The position numbers were made by a program, and so were the translations under genes. From Bacteroides sp. (lineage in GTDB: Bacteria > Bacteroidota > Bacteroidia > Bacteroidales > Bacteroidaceae): DNA of 64,000 bases. The notes below the pieces were generated by a model. That model did not search any database. It saw nothing but the letters and a program-made list of their open reading frames with translations, and had not been told where the DNA came from. Shown piece after piece: positions 51,757 to 61,771 of the stretch. The stretch lies in the NCBI RefSeq assembly GCF_028690125.1, contig NZ_JAQVBV010000007.1:1-64000 (forward strand), given 5' to 3'. Within the stretch, counting starts at the first letter, position 1. Each line of letters starts with the position of its first letter.

Positions 51757-53919
51757 TTATTCTTCTTCAATCGTCAGTTCATCGATGATATGTGAGGCTC
51801 CTGCAAATTTATCAATGATAAATAATGTATAACGGATATCCACACACGCAGCGCGCTGTGATGAAGGTCGGAAAGCAATGTCACCTGTGAGACCTTCATA
51901 GTTGCGGTCGAAAGCAGTTCCTATTAATTGGCCTTTGCCATTGAATACCGGACTGCCGGAATTTCCTCCGGTGTTATCTGTATTTACAATAAAACAGACG
52001 GGCATTTCGCCCTCTTTGCCATAACGTCCATAGTCTTTGGCGTTATATAAATCCTTTAATTTCCGGGGAACTACAAACTCCCAGTTTTCCGGATCTTCCT
52101 TTTCCATTACACCTTTGAGAGTCGTGTGGGCATCGTAAATAACGCCATCCGCAGGTTGGTATGGAAGAACTTTTCCGTATGTCAGCCGTAAAGTTGAGTT
52201 TGCATCCGGGTAAATAGGAATTCCTTTTTCTTGCTTCATATCCATCATTCCTTTTACCCAAATCTTATGAGCTGCATCGTAATTTTGATTAGCTTCTTTC
52301 ATTGCGATGGCAGTCTTTAGGATTCCATCAGTAATGGAATATTTAAATAAGATCATCCAATCATGTTCAATTTTATATAGACTCGGTTTTTGGATGAATT
52401 TTGCTAAGTTTTCCGGATTACCAAAGATTGAGTTATTGAAACAAGCATCCACAAATGCATCTATGTCACCTTTGAAACGAGAATTAATAATTTCGAAAAT
52501 ATTAATTCGTTGTTCTTCCGGGATATATCCTGCATACGTTTTCAGCATTTCTTTGGCAACCATTCGTTCTACTTCCGGGAAAGGAACTGATGCGAAATAT
52601 TTTTCACCTTCCTGTTTCAGTTTTTGAGTAGCTTCTTTGATTTTCTCTTTGTCTTTTGAATTGAGCGCGCTTACTATTTCCGTTGTAGGTGGGAAACGCA
52701 TAAAGTCGAGTGCTCCGACAAGTGCTTCGTTGAGGGCTTGTTGATGATAGGTAGCATCACGCCGCTGAGCAACTATCGAACGTATCTCGTCAAAAGCTTT
52801 CTGGTAAGAATCGTCTCCTTTTTCACGCCCGCGAGCTAACAATTCTTCCTGTTGTGCTCGTTTTGTATCCAGCACTTTCAGACGAACTAAACCTTCGTTC
52901 ATACCAATAGCATTTTTCCAATAATTGGCAGAAGAAGCATATTTACTGGCATAATGGATACGCACCGCAGGATCTTTCAGCATTTGCTCCATAAGTACTT
53001 TCTGACGTGCACCGCGTACGTGCTGACGCATGAAATTGGTTGTTTGCATACGTTCTTCCACTTCCTCCGAGATCATGTAACGCCAGTTGCGTCCGGGAAA
53101 TCCCATGACAAAAGTAAAATCACCCTCTTGTACTCCGGCAAGGCTGATAGTCAGATGCTTTTTAACTTGCAAAGGTACATTGTCTTTGGAATATGCTGCC
53201 GGTTTTCCGTTTTTATCCGCATAAATACGGAAAAGTGAGAAGTCACCCGTATGACGTGGCCACATCCAGTTATCTGTATCTGCTCCGAATTTACCGATAG
53301 AAGAAGGGGGAGCACCTACCATTCGAATATCACTGTATACGGTTTTAATGAACAGATAATATTTATTACCTCCATAAAAAGCCTTAAGCTCTAATTGGGT
53401 TGCAGGAGTCACTTCGATATTCTCTGCTTTGGCGAAACGGTGAGCTACGGTAGTCAGATAACTAGGAGACAGATAGTTTGTCCCCTCCGGATCTTTATCC
53501 TTCTTTAATTGTTCATTGACGTAGCCGGTGACGTCGAGAATGCGATCAATGAAAGTAACAGTCAGTCCAGGAGTAGGAAGCTCAGCGTCACGGTTCATTG
53601 CCCAGAAACCATCGGTCAGATAATCGTGTTCCACATTACTGTGCTGCTGGATAGCTCCATAGCCACAGTGATGGTTGGTCAGAACCAGTCCTTCAGAAGA
53701 GATAATTTCGCCTGTACATCCGCCACCGAAATGTACAACAGCATCTTTCAAAGAAAGTCCGTTTGCATTGTACACTTCTTCCATTGAAATTTCAAGACCA
53801 AGTTCTCGCATGGCAACAGCATTTTGCTCTTTTAAGTCAGTTAGCATCCACATACCTTCGTCGGCGTGGATGCTAAGAGTTGCCAATGAAAAAAGAGCAA
53901 AGAGGAATTGTTTTTTCAT
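51757..53919 (-). CDS. S46 dipeptidyl peptidase, DPP11-like (acidic P1)
   Basis: 720 aa, Sec signal ending SIHA. S46 serine peptidase releasing dipeptides in the periplasm. Catalytic His84 (TNHHCGYG), Asp in [16 protein letters not shown] and Ser654 (GGNSGSPV). The S1-pocket residue is Arg672 in AFDRNYEGLTGDI; in Porphyromonas, Arg here gives DPP11, which cuts after Asp or Glu, while Gly gives DPP7. It begins directly after the stop of its paralogue, with no spacer, so translation is coupled. Confidence 0.93.
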   Translation of the reverse strand: MKKQFLFALFSLATLSIHADEGMWMLTDLKEQNAVAMRELGLEISMEEVYNANGLSLKDAVVHFGGGCTGEIISSEGLVLTNHHCGYGAIQQHSNVEHDYLTDGFWAMNRDAELPTPGLTVTFIDRILDVTGYVNEQLKKDKDPEGTNYLSPSYLTTVAHRFAKAENIEVTPATQLELKAFYGGNKYYLFIKTVYSDIRMVGAPPSSIGKFGADTDNWMWPRHTGDFSLFRIYADKNGKPAAYSKDNVPLQVKKHLTISLAGVQEGDFTFVMGFPGRNWRYMISEEVEERMQTTNFMRQHVRGARQKVLMEQMLKDPAVRIHYASKYASSANYWKNAIGMNEGLVRLKVLDTKRAQQEELLARGREKGDDSYQKAFDEIRSIVAQRRDATYHQQALNEALVGALDFMRFPPTTEIVSALNSKDKEKIKEATQKLKQEGEKYFASVPFPEVERMVAKEMLKTYAGYIPEEQRINIFEIINSRFKGDIDAFVDACFNNSIFGNPENLAKFIQKPSLYKIEHDWMILFKYSITDGILKTAIAMKEANQNYDAAHKIWVKGMMDMKQEKGIPIYPDANSTLRLTYGKVLPYQPADGVIYDAHTTLKGVMEKEDPENWEFVVPRKLKDLYNAKDYGRYGKEGEMPVCFIVNTDNTGGNSGSPVFNGKGQLIGTAFDRNYEGLTGDIAFRPSSQRAACVDIRYTLFIIDKFAGASHIIDELTIEEE

Positions 53920-56079
53920 TTATTCTACGATCGTCATTTCATTAATCAGATGTCCGCAGTTTCCTAACTTTTCAAGGATGAAAAGTACGTAGCGGATATC
54001 CAGGTTAATACAACGTTGGAGGTTATTGTCGAAATTGATGTCACCACTCAGCGACTCCCAGTTACCGTCGAAAGCACAGCCAATCAATTCACCGTTCTTG
54101 TTCAGCACCGGGCTGCCCGAGTTACCACCGGTGATATCGTTGGTTGAAAGGAAGCAAACAGGCATATCACCATTGGGTAATGCATAACGACCATAATCTT
54201 TCTTTTCAATCAATTCTTTCAATTTGGCAGGAACAACAAATTCTCTGTCTTCCGGATTTTCTTTTTCAAGGATACCTTGCGTAGTAGTGTAGTAGTTGTA
54301 GTGCACACCATCTTTCGGGTCATATGGTTTCACGTTTCCATAAGTCAGACGAAGTGTGAAGTTTGCATCCGGATAAGAAGGAACAGGCTGTTTCATTTCA
54401 CCTAGTCCACGGATATACGTTTTGTGCAATAAAGCCAATTCCATTTGAAGTGAACCTATCTGTGAAGCTAATTTCTCAAAGGCTTCATATTTGGACTTGG
54501 TATATTGCATTGACAAATCCTGATCGATGGCTTTAACTGTCGGTTTTTTGAGGAATTTCTCAAAATTAGTCCGGTTGGCAAAGATTGAGTTGTCGTACAT
54601 ATCATCCACAAACTTGTTATAATCACCTTTGTACTTCTGCTCAATCACTGTATAGATAGACGGACGTTGTTCGGTCGGAATCATTTCAGCATAAAGAGGT
54701 AATAATGCTTTGGCTACTTTACGATCTACTTCATGATCATAGTCTTTATTGTGAATTCTTTCGTAAGTGTCTTCCAAACCTTTCAAGCGAATTTTGATCA
54801 GCGAATCGTTCTTTTCTTCAAGTGCCTCGCGGGTTTTGTCCAATTGGATATTACCAAATTCAATACCACTGAAAAACACTTCGCGTAAGCAAGTCATCTG
54901 ATAATTGAGAGGCGAAGTCTTAGCGATTGCATCATCGATTTTACTTACTACCGTTGCATATTCTGCATTGTTCTGTGCTTTGGCAAATTCTGCAAATTTA
55001 GCTTCCTGTTCAGCTTTTGTTTCCAACACGTTATTGTCGATGATTGCTTTATTCATACCAATCGAATTTTTCCAATAGTTGCTGGAACCGGCATATTTAT
55101 TGGCATATTGAATGCGAATCTTATCGCTGGCATTCATTGCTTCTTTCAACACATCCTGACGTGCACCACGAACGCGGATACGTGGTTCGTTAATCGATCC
55201 CATACGTTCTTTCACTTCCGATACGGTCAGGTAACGGCTGGTACTTCCCGGGAATCCCATAATCATAGCGTAGTCTCCCGCTTCCAACCCCTTGATAGAG
55301 ATGGTCAGGTGTTTTTTAGTTTTCAGAGGAACGTTGTTGGGATTATATTGAGCCGGTTCTCCGTCAGCATCAGCGTAGATACGGAATATTGAGAAGTCAC
55401 CGGTATGACGAGGCCACATCCAGTTGTCTGTTTCGCCACCGAACTTTCCGATAGAAGAGGGAGGAGCAGCTACCATACGTACATCTTCATATACTTTCAG
55501 ATAGAACAAATAGAATTTATTTCCTGCATAGAAAGGAAGAGCTCTCGGCATAATTCCTTTTTTACCTTTGAGATCACTCTTGTCATAAAGTTCCATTGCC
55601 AGTTTATTCAGGAAATCACCACCGAAAGATTCGGTTTCGGTAATTTCTTTAGCAGCAATTTTGGCATTGACAAGATCCGTCACATCTTCAATACGTTCGA
55701 CGAAAGTAAATGCTAACCCCGGAGTCGGGAGCTCTTTGTCTCTGGAAGTAGCCCAGAAGCCGTCAGTCAGATAATCATGTTCTACACTACTATGTTGTTG
55801 AATAGAAGCGTAACCACAGTGGTGATTGGTCAAAATCAATCCTTCCGGTGAGATAATTTCTCCGGTACAACCCCCGCCGAAGATTCCGACAGCATCTTTC
55901 AGAGAAACACCGTTAGGATTGTATATATCCTGTGCTTCCAGGCTTAATCCTTGTTTTTTCATCATATCGATGGAATGTTGTTGTTGCATCAGTTGCAGTA
56001 ACCACATCCCTTCATCCGCTTTTGCGGAACACGCAATTAGCGCAGTCAGCGCTAACAAATAGAATTTTAATCTGTTCAT
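53920..56079 (-). CDS. S46 dipeptidyl peptidase, DPP7-like (hydrophobic P1)
   Basis: 719 aa, Sec signal ending CSAKA. Same domains as the downstream paralogue, with [23 protein letters not shown] and Ser654 (GGNSGSPV). The S1-pocket residue is Gly672 ([13 protein letters not shown]), which in DPP7 accepts hydrophobic P1 residues. It is 40 bases downstream of the sulfatase-maturase gene, so all three may share a transcript. Together the two peptidases would cover hydrophobic and acidic dipeptides for peptide use as nutrients. Confidence 0.93.
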   Translation of the reverse strand: MNRLKFYLLALTALIACSAKADEGMWLLQLMQQQHSIDMMKKQGLSLEAQDIYNPNGVSLKDAVGIFGGGCTGEIISPEGLILTNHHCGYASIQQHSSVEHDYLTDGFWATSRDKELPTPGLAFTFVERIEDVTDLVNAKIAAKEITETESFGGDFLNKLAMELYDKSDLKGKKGIMPRALPFYAGNKFYLFYLKVYEDVRMVAAPPSSIGKFGGETDNWMWPRHTGDFSIFRIYADADGEPAQYNPNNVPLKTKKHLTISIKGLEAGDYAMIMGFPGSTSRYLTVSEVKERMGSINEPRIRVRGARQDVLKEAMNASDKIRIQYANKYAGSSNYWKNSIGMNKAIIDNNVLETKAEQEAKFAEFAKAQNNAEYATVVSKIDDAIAKTSPLNYQMTCLREVFFSGIEFGNIQLDKTREALEEKNDSLIKIRLKGLEDTYERIHNKDYDHEVDRKVAKALLPLYAEMIPTEQRPSIYTVIEQKYKGDYNKFVDDMYDNSIFANRTNFEKFLKKPTVKAIDQDLSMQYTKSKYEAFEKLASQIGSLQMELALLHKTYIRGLGEMKQPVPSYPDANFTLRLTYGNVKPYDPKDGVHYNYYTTTQGILEKENPEDREFVVPAKLKELIEKKDYGRYALPNGDMPVCFLSTNDITGGNSGSPVLNKNGELIGCAFDGNWESLSGDINFDNNLQRCINLDIRYVLFILEKLGNCGHLINEMTIVE

Positions 56080-56119
56080 TTATACTAAGAAATTAGAAAA
56101 TATATTTGATGTTTGATAT

Positions 56120-57364
56120 TTAATTCTCAATACTTAACTTACCGCTCTTCAAAGCCTCCATAATATTGGCAGGGGGACGTTGATTTATTAATTCATTTTT
56201 CATAAAGTCCATATAAGGAGCTACGTGCCCGAAGAATTGGTGATATCCTTTGCACAAGTAATTCAGTCCGGGTTCACCTTCAAAAGTCCTGCTGAACCGA
56301 TTTTTAGGACATTCTCCGTTACAGGCGAACAAGAATTCACATTCTTTGCATTGGGTAGGTAACGACTGATATTTCATCGTTCCGAAATTAGTCTGTCGTT
56401 CGCTGTGCATCATTTCCACAAGAGTTTGGCTGTAGATATTACCTAACTTATATTCAGGAAATACAAAGTGATCGCAGGAATAAACATCTCCGTTGAACTC
56501 CATCACACCGGCATGACCACAAGTCTTTGCCATCGTACATACTCCGGGCTGCTCACCCATCCAGTTGGCAAGTGTAGAATCGAATATTTGTATGTAGTAA
56601 TTTCCGACGTCTTCTTTTACCCACTCGTCAAAAATCGTACAGAGAAAATTTCCCCATTGCTCCGGGCTAACTGAAAAGTCAGCCAGTTCACCTTCTTTAT
56701 TTTCTACCAAAGAAGCCAGGTGACGTCCGTCTTCGTGTGAAATGATACGCTCTACGATAGGGGCAAACTGAATGTAATGACAATCTATTTCTTTGAAGAA
56801 ATTATAAAAATCAAGTGGATAGTCTGCATTGAAATCATTGACTACTGCCATAGCATTCCACTCTACTCCATGTTTTTTTAAGAGATTAATTCCTTGCATC
56901 ACTTTTACGAAGGAAGGTTTTCCCATTTTGTTTTTACGATATTCATCGTGAAACTCTTGCGGACCATCCACAGACACACCTACCAGCCAATTGTTTTCAC
57001 GAAAAAACTCACACCACTCGTCGGTGAGCATTGTTCCATTTGTCTGGATACAATTGTCAATGGTACGTCCACGTGCATATTTCTTTTGCAGCTCCATCGC
57101 TTTTTTGTAGAAAGAAAGCGGGCGCATCAATGTTTCTCCTCCGTGCCAGGTAAAAAGCACCTGAGGCATGGTCTGTGAATTGATGTATTCCTCGATAAAC
57201 TTTTCCAGAAGCTCATCGCTCATAACGTGCTTCGGATTTTCTTTATATAGGTTTGCCTTTTCCAGATAGTAGCAGTATTTGCACGCGAGATTGCAGACTG
57301 CTCCTACAGGCTTTACCATGACGTAAAGCGGTTTGGCAAAGGGGGCATAAGTTGTTGTGTTCAT
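56120..57364 (-). CDS. Anaerobic sulfatase-maturating enzyme (radical SAM)
   Basis: 414 aa; converts an active-site Cys or Ser of sulfatases to formylglycine. Radical-SAM cluster motif CNLACKYC (Cys24, Cys28, Cys31), followed by TWHGGETLMRP and VGVSVDGPQEFHDEYR. The C-terminal SPASM part has the Cys-rich CKECEFLFACNGECPKNRF for two auxiliary clusters. B. thetaiotaomicron has one such gene (chuR) needed for sulfated glycan use; this is probably the counterpart. No sulfatase is encoded in the window. A -7 box TAAATTTG (57377-57370, minus) lies only six bases before the ATG, so the transcript may be nearly leaderless. Confidence 0.94.
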   Translation of the reverse strand: MNTTTYAPFAKPLYVMVKPVGAVCNLACKYCYYLEKANLYKENPKHVMSDELLEKFIEEYINSQTMPQVLFTWHGGETLMRPLSFYKKAMELQKKYARGRTIDNCIQTNGTMLTDEWCEFFRENNWLVGVSVDGPQEFHDEYRKNKMGKPSFVKVMQGINLLKKHGVEWNAMAVVNDFNADYPLDFYNFFKEIDCHYIQFAPIVERIISHEDGRHLASLVENKEGELADFSVSPEQWGNFLCTIFDEWVKEDVGNYYIQIFDSTLANWMGEQPGVCTMAKTCGHAGVMEFNGDVYSCDHFVFPEYKLGNIYSQTLVEMMHSERQTNFGTMKYQSLPTQCKECEFLFACNGECPKNRFSRTFEGEPGLNYLCKGYHQFFGHVAPYMDFMKNELINQRPPANIMEALKSGKLSIEN

Positions 57365-57492
57365 ACTTGCAAATTTAGATAAACTAAATGAAATAAAAAG
57401 CTTCCTACCTTTGTTTATAAGGATTATTAAAGAAAAGAGTCTTACAAATTTTAAATATTGATAAAATGTTTCTTTTGATTCTGAATCGGTTG

Positions 57493-57500
57493 TACCTTTG
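57493..57500 (+). promoter_or_regulatory. -7 box for the DUF4369 lipoprotein
   Basis: TACCTTTG 18 bases before the ATG at 57519, with TTTG at 57474-57477 (15-base spacer, short). A second TACCTTTG lies at 57406-57413. Confidence 0.5.
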
Positions 57501-57518
57501 TACCCAAGAATTAAATAG

Positions 57519-58253
57519 ATGAACGTGAATAAAATTTTGCCTTTATTGCTTTTACTTCCTTTTATGGCATCGTGTACTCATACGTATAAGATAGAAGGAA
57601 CCTCATCAGTGAACAGTTTAGATGGAAAGAAGTTATATCTAAAGACTGTCCGTAATGGGGAGTTGGTGAATATAGATTCGACGGAAATGGTACACGGTCT
57701 GTTCCTGATGAAAGGGAAGGTTGATTCTGTACAGATGGTAACTCTTTATATGGACGATCAGAGCGTTATGCCCATTGTGTTGGAGAAAGGTAAAGTCACT
57801 GTTACAATCAGTAATATGGAGATAAAGGCAGTGGGTACACCTTTGAATACTGCTTTATATGAGTTTATCCGTAAGAAGAATGAATTGGAAGGATGTATCG
57901 GAGAACTTGAGCAGAAAGAGACTCGTATGGTAATGGAAGGTGCCGATTATGAAGATATTCACAGGCAATTGGTTATAGAAGGAGATTCGCTTATAAAAGA
58001 AATGAACTTGTATGTGAAGAAGTTTATTTCCGATAATTACGAAAATGTATTAGGGCCTAATGTGTTTATAATGCTTTGTAACTCGTTGCCTTATCCAATC
58101 ATGACTCCACAGATTGATGATATCATTAAAGACGCTCCATATTCTTTCAAAGATGATAAAATGGTAAGGGAATTCTTAACAAAAGCGAAAGAAAACATGA
58201 GGCTGATAGAAGAACAGAAACGGATGCAACAAAATAATTCGATGAAGAAATAA
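57519..58253 (+). CDS. DUF4369-type lipoprotein
   Basis: 244 aa. Lipoprotein signal ending MASC; the following domain (YKIEGTSSVNSLDGKKLYLKT, then IDSTEMVHGLFLMKGKVDSVQMVTLYMDD) is DUF4369, which in Bacteroides usually precedes a thioredoxin-like domain. Here the thioredoxin part is absent; the second half is helical and charged (EQKETRMVMEGADYEDIHRQ) and ends in a basic tail. Either a shortened relative or a separate subfamily. Monocistronic, with a terminator. Confidence 0.78.
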   Translation: MNVNKILPLLLLLPFMASCTHTYKIEGTSSVNSLDGKKLYLKTVRNGELVNIDSTEMVHGLFLMKGKVDSVQMVTLYMDDQSVMPIVLEKGKVTVTISNMEIKAVGTPLNTALYEFIRKKNELEGCIGELEQKETRMVMEGADYEDIHRQLVIEGDSLIKEMNLYVKKFISDNYENVLGPNVFIMLCNSLPYPIMTPQIDDIIKDAPYSFKDDKMVREFLTKAKENMRLIEEQKRMQQNNSMKK

Positions 58254-58288
58254 ATAAATCGGGAGAATTTAAAATATACTATTGGTGG

Positions 58289-58330
58289 GTTCCATGTATT
58301 GAATTTGTAGTTTCAATGCATGGAACTTTT
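58289..58330 (+). terminator. Terminator of the DUF4369 gene
   Basis: A 15-bp stem (58289-58303 with 58312-58326, one G-U pair) is followed by four T bases, between two convergent genes. Confidence 0.75.
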
Positions 58331-58334
58331 AGTT

Positions 58335-59090
58335 TCAGTCTTGATCTTCGTTCTTAATCATTCCCTGATGTTTTTCTGGCAGAGCACTTTCTACAGCTGC
58401 ATAAGCTTCTGCCATCGTTGCTTTGATATTATCCATTCCTTTTCCTTTGGGAGGAATCGGATCGTGGATAGTCAGAATCATACGATGACGGTGAATCCAT
58501 TTGCCTGTGCGTGGAAGTATGTCGAATGAACCATCAATAGTAACAGGGACTACTGCGAGTTGTAAATCATCCGCCAATTGGAAAGCTCCTTTCTTGAAGT
58601 ATCCCATATGTCCCGTAAAGGTACGTGCACCTTCGGGGAATACTACCAAAGACACTCCGTCTTTTAATGAATCCTTGGCCTGCTGAATGGTTTCCAATAC
58701 TTTTTTAGGTCCTGAACGATCCACAAAAATATGTCCTGCACTTTCGCAAGCTTTGCCTACAAAAGGTAGTTTGCGGAGGCTTTTTTTCATCATCCACTTG
58801 AAGTTCCTTCCGATGAATCCGTAGATTAGAAAAATGTCAAAAGAACCTTGGTGATTGGGGACAAAGATATATGACGTTTTATCATGTAATTTCTCACGAC
58901 CACGGATTTTTACAGGGATAAGAAGAAAAAGACAAATTAACTGCGACCATATTTTCCCCGGATGATATCCCCAGAAGTGGGCTCCTCCCACTAAAGAGCC
59001 TGCAATGGTAACAATTGCGGTAAGAATTGTCAATACTAATAATATCGGTAAAGCTATACAAATCTGATAAATATAATATAGTATTTTCAT
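58335..59090 (-). CDS. plsC: 1-acyl-glycerol-3-phosphate acyltransferase-like protein
   Basis: 251 aa from ATG 59090, preceded by a -7 box TAAGTTTG (59119-59112, minus). N-terminal membrane helix, then the acyltransferase blocks NHQGSFD (HX4D catalytic motif), GHIFVDRSGPKK, VVFPEGART (FPEG acceptor site) and VVPVTIDGS. Adds the second acyl chain to make phosphatidic acid, or acylates a related lipid. A promoter of its own separates it from the oxidoreductase gene upstream on the same strand. Confidence 0.92.
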   Translation of the reverse strand: MKILYYIYQICIALPILLVLTILTAIVTIAGSLVGGAHFWGYHPGKIWSQLICLFLLIPVKIRGREKLHDKTSYIFVPNHQGSFDIFLIYGFIGRNFKWMMKKSLRKLPFVGKACESAGHIFVDRSGPKKVLETIQQAKDSLKDGVSLVVFPEGARTFTGHMGYFKKGAFQLADDLQLAVVPVTIDGSFDILPRTGKWIHRHRMILTIHDPIPPKGKGMDNIKATMAEAYAAVESALPEKHQGMIKNEDQD

Positions 59091-59283
59091 TGGGTTGTAT
59101 TTTATCCATTGCAAACTTACGAAAAAATCCTCGATATCTATACCAATACAATAAAAAACAAGACCACCTCCCTCTTTGATATCTTTTTTAGTACATTGGG
59201 TATATGGTTTGCTTATCTTTAAGTTACTTGTAAATAGGCTTATATTTTGATACAATTTTGAAAAATGGCAATAAATACAATAA

Positions 59284-60384
59284 TTAAAAACGAATTGGTT
59301 TACCGCTTTTGGCACTTTTAATAGAAGACTCAAGTATTTTAACAACAACTAAATTGTTTTCCAGTGAAGACAAATCAGTGGGAAGCACTTTGATTTCTTT
59401 ACGAACGGCGGCTTTCAGATAGTAGAAAGAATCATTATATGGAGCTTCCAGTTTGGGAGGTTGTGTCGTTGTCTCTTTCCGGTTAGTGTAAACGCGCATG
59501 GAAGTCGGTGTATCCTGATAAATATATCCCTTACTACCATAAATATGCATATCTTTCCGTCCTTTTGGCCAATTCCATGATCCCATAATTTGTACGGTTG
59601 CGGTAGGATATTCGATTAGGATCGTTGCGTCATCATCTACCTTTGGATATTTTTCCGGCTTAAATTGTTTCAGAACTGCATAAACGCTAACAGGCTTCTC
59701 TGCACCCATTAATCGGGTAACCAGATTGGCGCCATAACAACCAAAATCAATCACAGCTCCTCCACCGTTCAATTTAGGATCAGTCAGCCAGTCGGTAAAT
59801 TCTTTTCCACAACCAATTTCAATGGGTCCTTCATGTCCATCATATACTTCAATACGATTAATCTTGCCTATTGCATCATCTTTCTTTATCAAACGGTAAA
59901 CCTCATGATTTGTATTATACCAAGTCGTTTCATAATTGGTGAGTAACAATGTATTATTTTTGCGTACTAGTTCCGCCATTCGGTTGGCATGTTTCATATT
60001 GACTGCCAAAGGTTTCTCTACCATCACGTGGATACCGCGTGGTGCACAAGCTTCTACTACGGCAAGATGATCGTAAATAGAACCATAAGCAACAACAACT
60101 TCAGGTTTTGTTTTATCGAGCATTTCTTCCAAATCTGCATAAAAAAGAGAAGTGTCCAGTTTTTTTTGAAGTGGGTTATTCGCTCTTAATTCTTCATCCG
60201 GCTCAGCAACTCCTACAACTTCAAAATCACCTCTATCCATACGAATAACTACTTCATGAAGATGTCCGTGTGATACACCTGCCACTCCTAAACGAAGCGG
60301 TTTTGAATTTTGAGCATTCAATATAAAAGGAAAACAGATTACTGACAAAAGTAAGAATGTTCTGATCATTTTTTGTGGATTCAT
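59284..60384 (-). CDS. Exported Gfo/Idh/MocA oxidoreductase
   Basis: 366 aa, or 361 from the inner Met at 60369. Sec signal (MIRTFLLLSVICFPFILNA) and then a Rossmann fold (LRLGVAGVSHGHLHEV), the signature VEKPLAV and the active-site region GGGAVIDFGCYGANL. Unlike the Tat-exported member near 9.4 kb, it has a Sec-type signal, so cofactor must be bound after export or be absent. Stands alone, more than 45 kb from the 3-keto-glycoside operon. Substrate unknown. Confidence 0.85.
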   Translation of the reverse strand: MNPQKMIRTFLLLSVICFPFILNAQNSKPLRLGVAGVSHGHLHEVVIRMDRGDFEVVGVAEPDEELRANNPLQKKLDTSLFYADLEEMLDKTKPEVVVAYGSIYDHLAVVEACAPRGIHVMVEKPLAVNMKHANRMAELVRKNNTLLLTNYETTWYNTNHEVYRLIKKDDAIGKINRIEVYDGHEGPIEIGCGKEFTDWLTDPKLNGGGAVIDFGCYGANLVTRLMGAEKPVSVYAVLKQFKPEKYPKVDDDATILIEYPTATVQIMGSWNWPKGRKDMHIYGSKGYIYQDTPTSMRVYTNRKETTTQPPKLEAPYNDSFYYLKAAVRKEIKVLPTDLSSLENNLVVVKILESSIKSAKSGKPIRF

Positions 60385-60410
60385 AGTCTGTATAATAGAA
60401 TTATTTGTAA

Positions 60411-60418
60411 CAAAGATA
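60411..60418 (-). promoter_or_regulatory. -7 box for the exported oxidoreductase
   Basis: TATCTTTG on the minus strand, 26 bases before the ATG at 60384. For the divergent sbcDC operon TATTTTTG at 60474-60481 is the best candidate. Confidence 0.5.
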
Positions 60419-60517
60419 CTTGATTAATCGGTAAAAACCGTAAGTAGATGCTATATAATCTTTTTGTTTGTGCTATTTTTGTCTTTTATTATACTGGGAG
60501 GTCGAATAACAAATAAT

Positions 60518-61771
60518 ATGATACGTATATTACATACTGCCGATTGGCATTTGGGTCAAACTTTCTTTGGTTATGATCGTACTGAAGAACATAAATTATT
60601 TCTGGATTGGTTGGCAAAAGAAATCCATGAAAAGCAGGTCGAAGCATTAATTGTTGCCGGAGATGTGTTTGACGTTTCCAATCCCTCTGCTACTTCCCAG
60701 CGAATGTATTACCAGTTTATTTATCGGGTAACTACAGAGAATCCTAATTTACAAATTGTTATTGTAGCCGGAAATCATGATTCGGCAGCACGATTGGAGG
60801 CTCCTTTGCCACTGTTGCAGGCAATGCGGACGGAGGTGAGAGGGGTAGTACGGAAACTGGAGGGAGGAGAGATTGATTATGATCATTTGATAGTGGACTT
60901 AAAGAATCGTCAGGGAGAAGTAGAACTACTTTGTATGGCTGTTCCTTTTCTGCGTCAAGGAGATTATCCGGTTGTACAAACGGACGGTAATGCATATGCA
61001 GAAGGGGTTCGTAAACTCTATACGCAACTTTTGCAAAGGACTTGGGAACGCAGAAAGGAATCTCAGGCTATTATGGCAATCGGGCATTTACAGGCTACAG
61101 GTTCGGAGATTGCAGAGAAGGATTATAGTGAACGGACGGTGATTGGTGGCTTGGAGTGTGTGTCGCCGGATGCTTTCTCCGAACAAATAGCGTATACTGC
61201 CTTGGGACATATTCATAAGGCGCAGCGGGTATCCGGCAGAGAGAATGTACGTTATTCGGGAAGTCCGATTCCGATGTCGTTTGCTGAGAAATACTATCAT
61301 CATGGTGTTGTGATGGTAACCTTTGATGATGGTTGCGCTGTAGAAATAGAAAGACTTGAATGTCCGAAGTTAATCTCTTTGCTAAGTGTGCCTAATGGAG
61401 AGGCCGAACTGCCGGAATCTGTATTGAAAATGTTGCGGGAGTTACCTGAAGTAAACGGGGAAGCTCCTTATCTGGAAGTAAAAGTTTTGTTGGAAGAACC
61501 TGAACCTATGTTTCCCCAACAAGTGGCAGAGGTGCTGACTGATAAGAATTATCGTTTGGCTCGTATCGTTTCTACCTACCGCCGGGATGAAAGAAAGGCA
61601 GATGAAGAAAGAAATGTTTGGAATAAGGGATTGCTGGAGATGTCTCCTTTGCAGATTGCACAATCTGTATTTGAGAAGAGTTATCAGGTAGAAATGCCCG
61701 ATGAATTGACGGAATTGTTTCAGGAAGTTTATATGTCGGCAACTTGTAAGCAAGAGGAGGAAGAAGGATGA
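60518..61771 (+). CDS. sbcD: Nuclease SbcCD subunit D
   Basis: 417 aa from ATG 60518 (IRILHTADWHLGQ); the upstream in-frame start would add a hydrophobic tail and precede the promoter box at 60474-60481. Mre11-type metallophosphoesterase: DWHLG, AGDVFD, GNHDS, IGHLQATG and LGHIHKAQ hold two Mn ions. With SbcC it cuts hairpins and DNA ends during repair, which matters in a window with so many long palindromes. Its TGA overlaps the sbcC ATG. Confidence 0.95.
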   Translation: MIRILHTADWHLGQTFFGYDRTEEHKLFLDWLAKEIHEKQVEALIVAGDVFDVSNPSATSQRMYYQFIYRVTTENPNLQIVIVAGNHDSAARLEAPLPLLQAMRTEVRGVVRKLEGGEIDYDHLIVDLKNRQGEVELLCMAVPFLRQGDYPVVQTDGNAYAEGVRKLYTQLLQRTWERRKESQAIMAIGHLQATGSEIAEKDYSERTVIGGLECVSPDAFSEQIAYTALGHIHKAQRVSGRENVRYSGSPIPMSFAEKYYHHGVVMVTFDDGCAVEIERLECPKLISLLSVPNGEAELPESVLKMLRELPEVNGEAPYLEVKVLLEEPEPMFPQQVAEVLTDKNYRLARIVSTYRRDERKADEERNVWNKGLLEMSPLQIAQSVFEKSYQVEMPDELTELFQEVYMSATCKQEEEEG

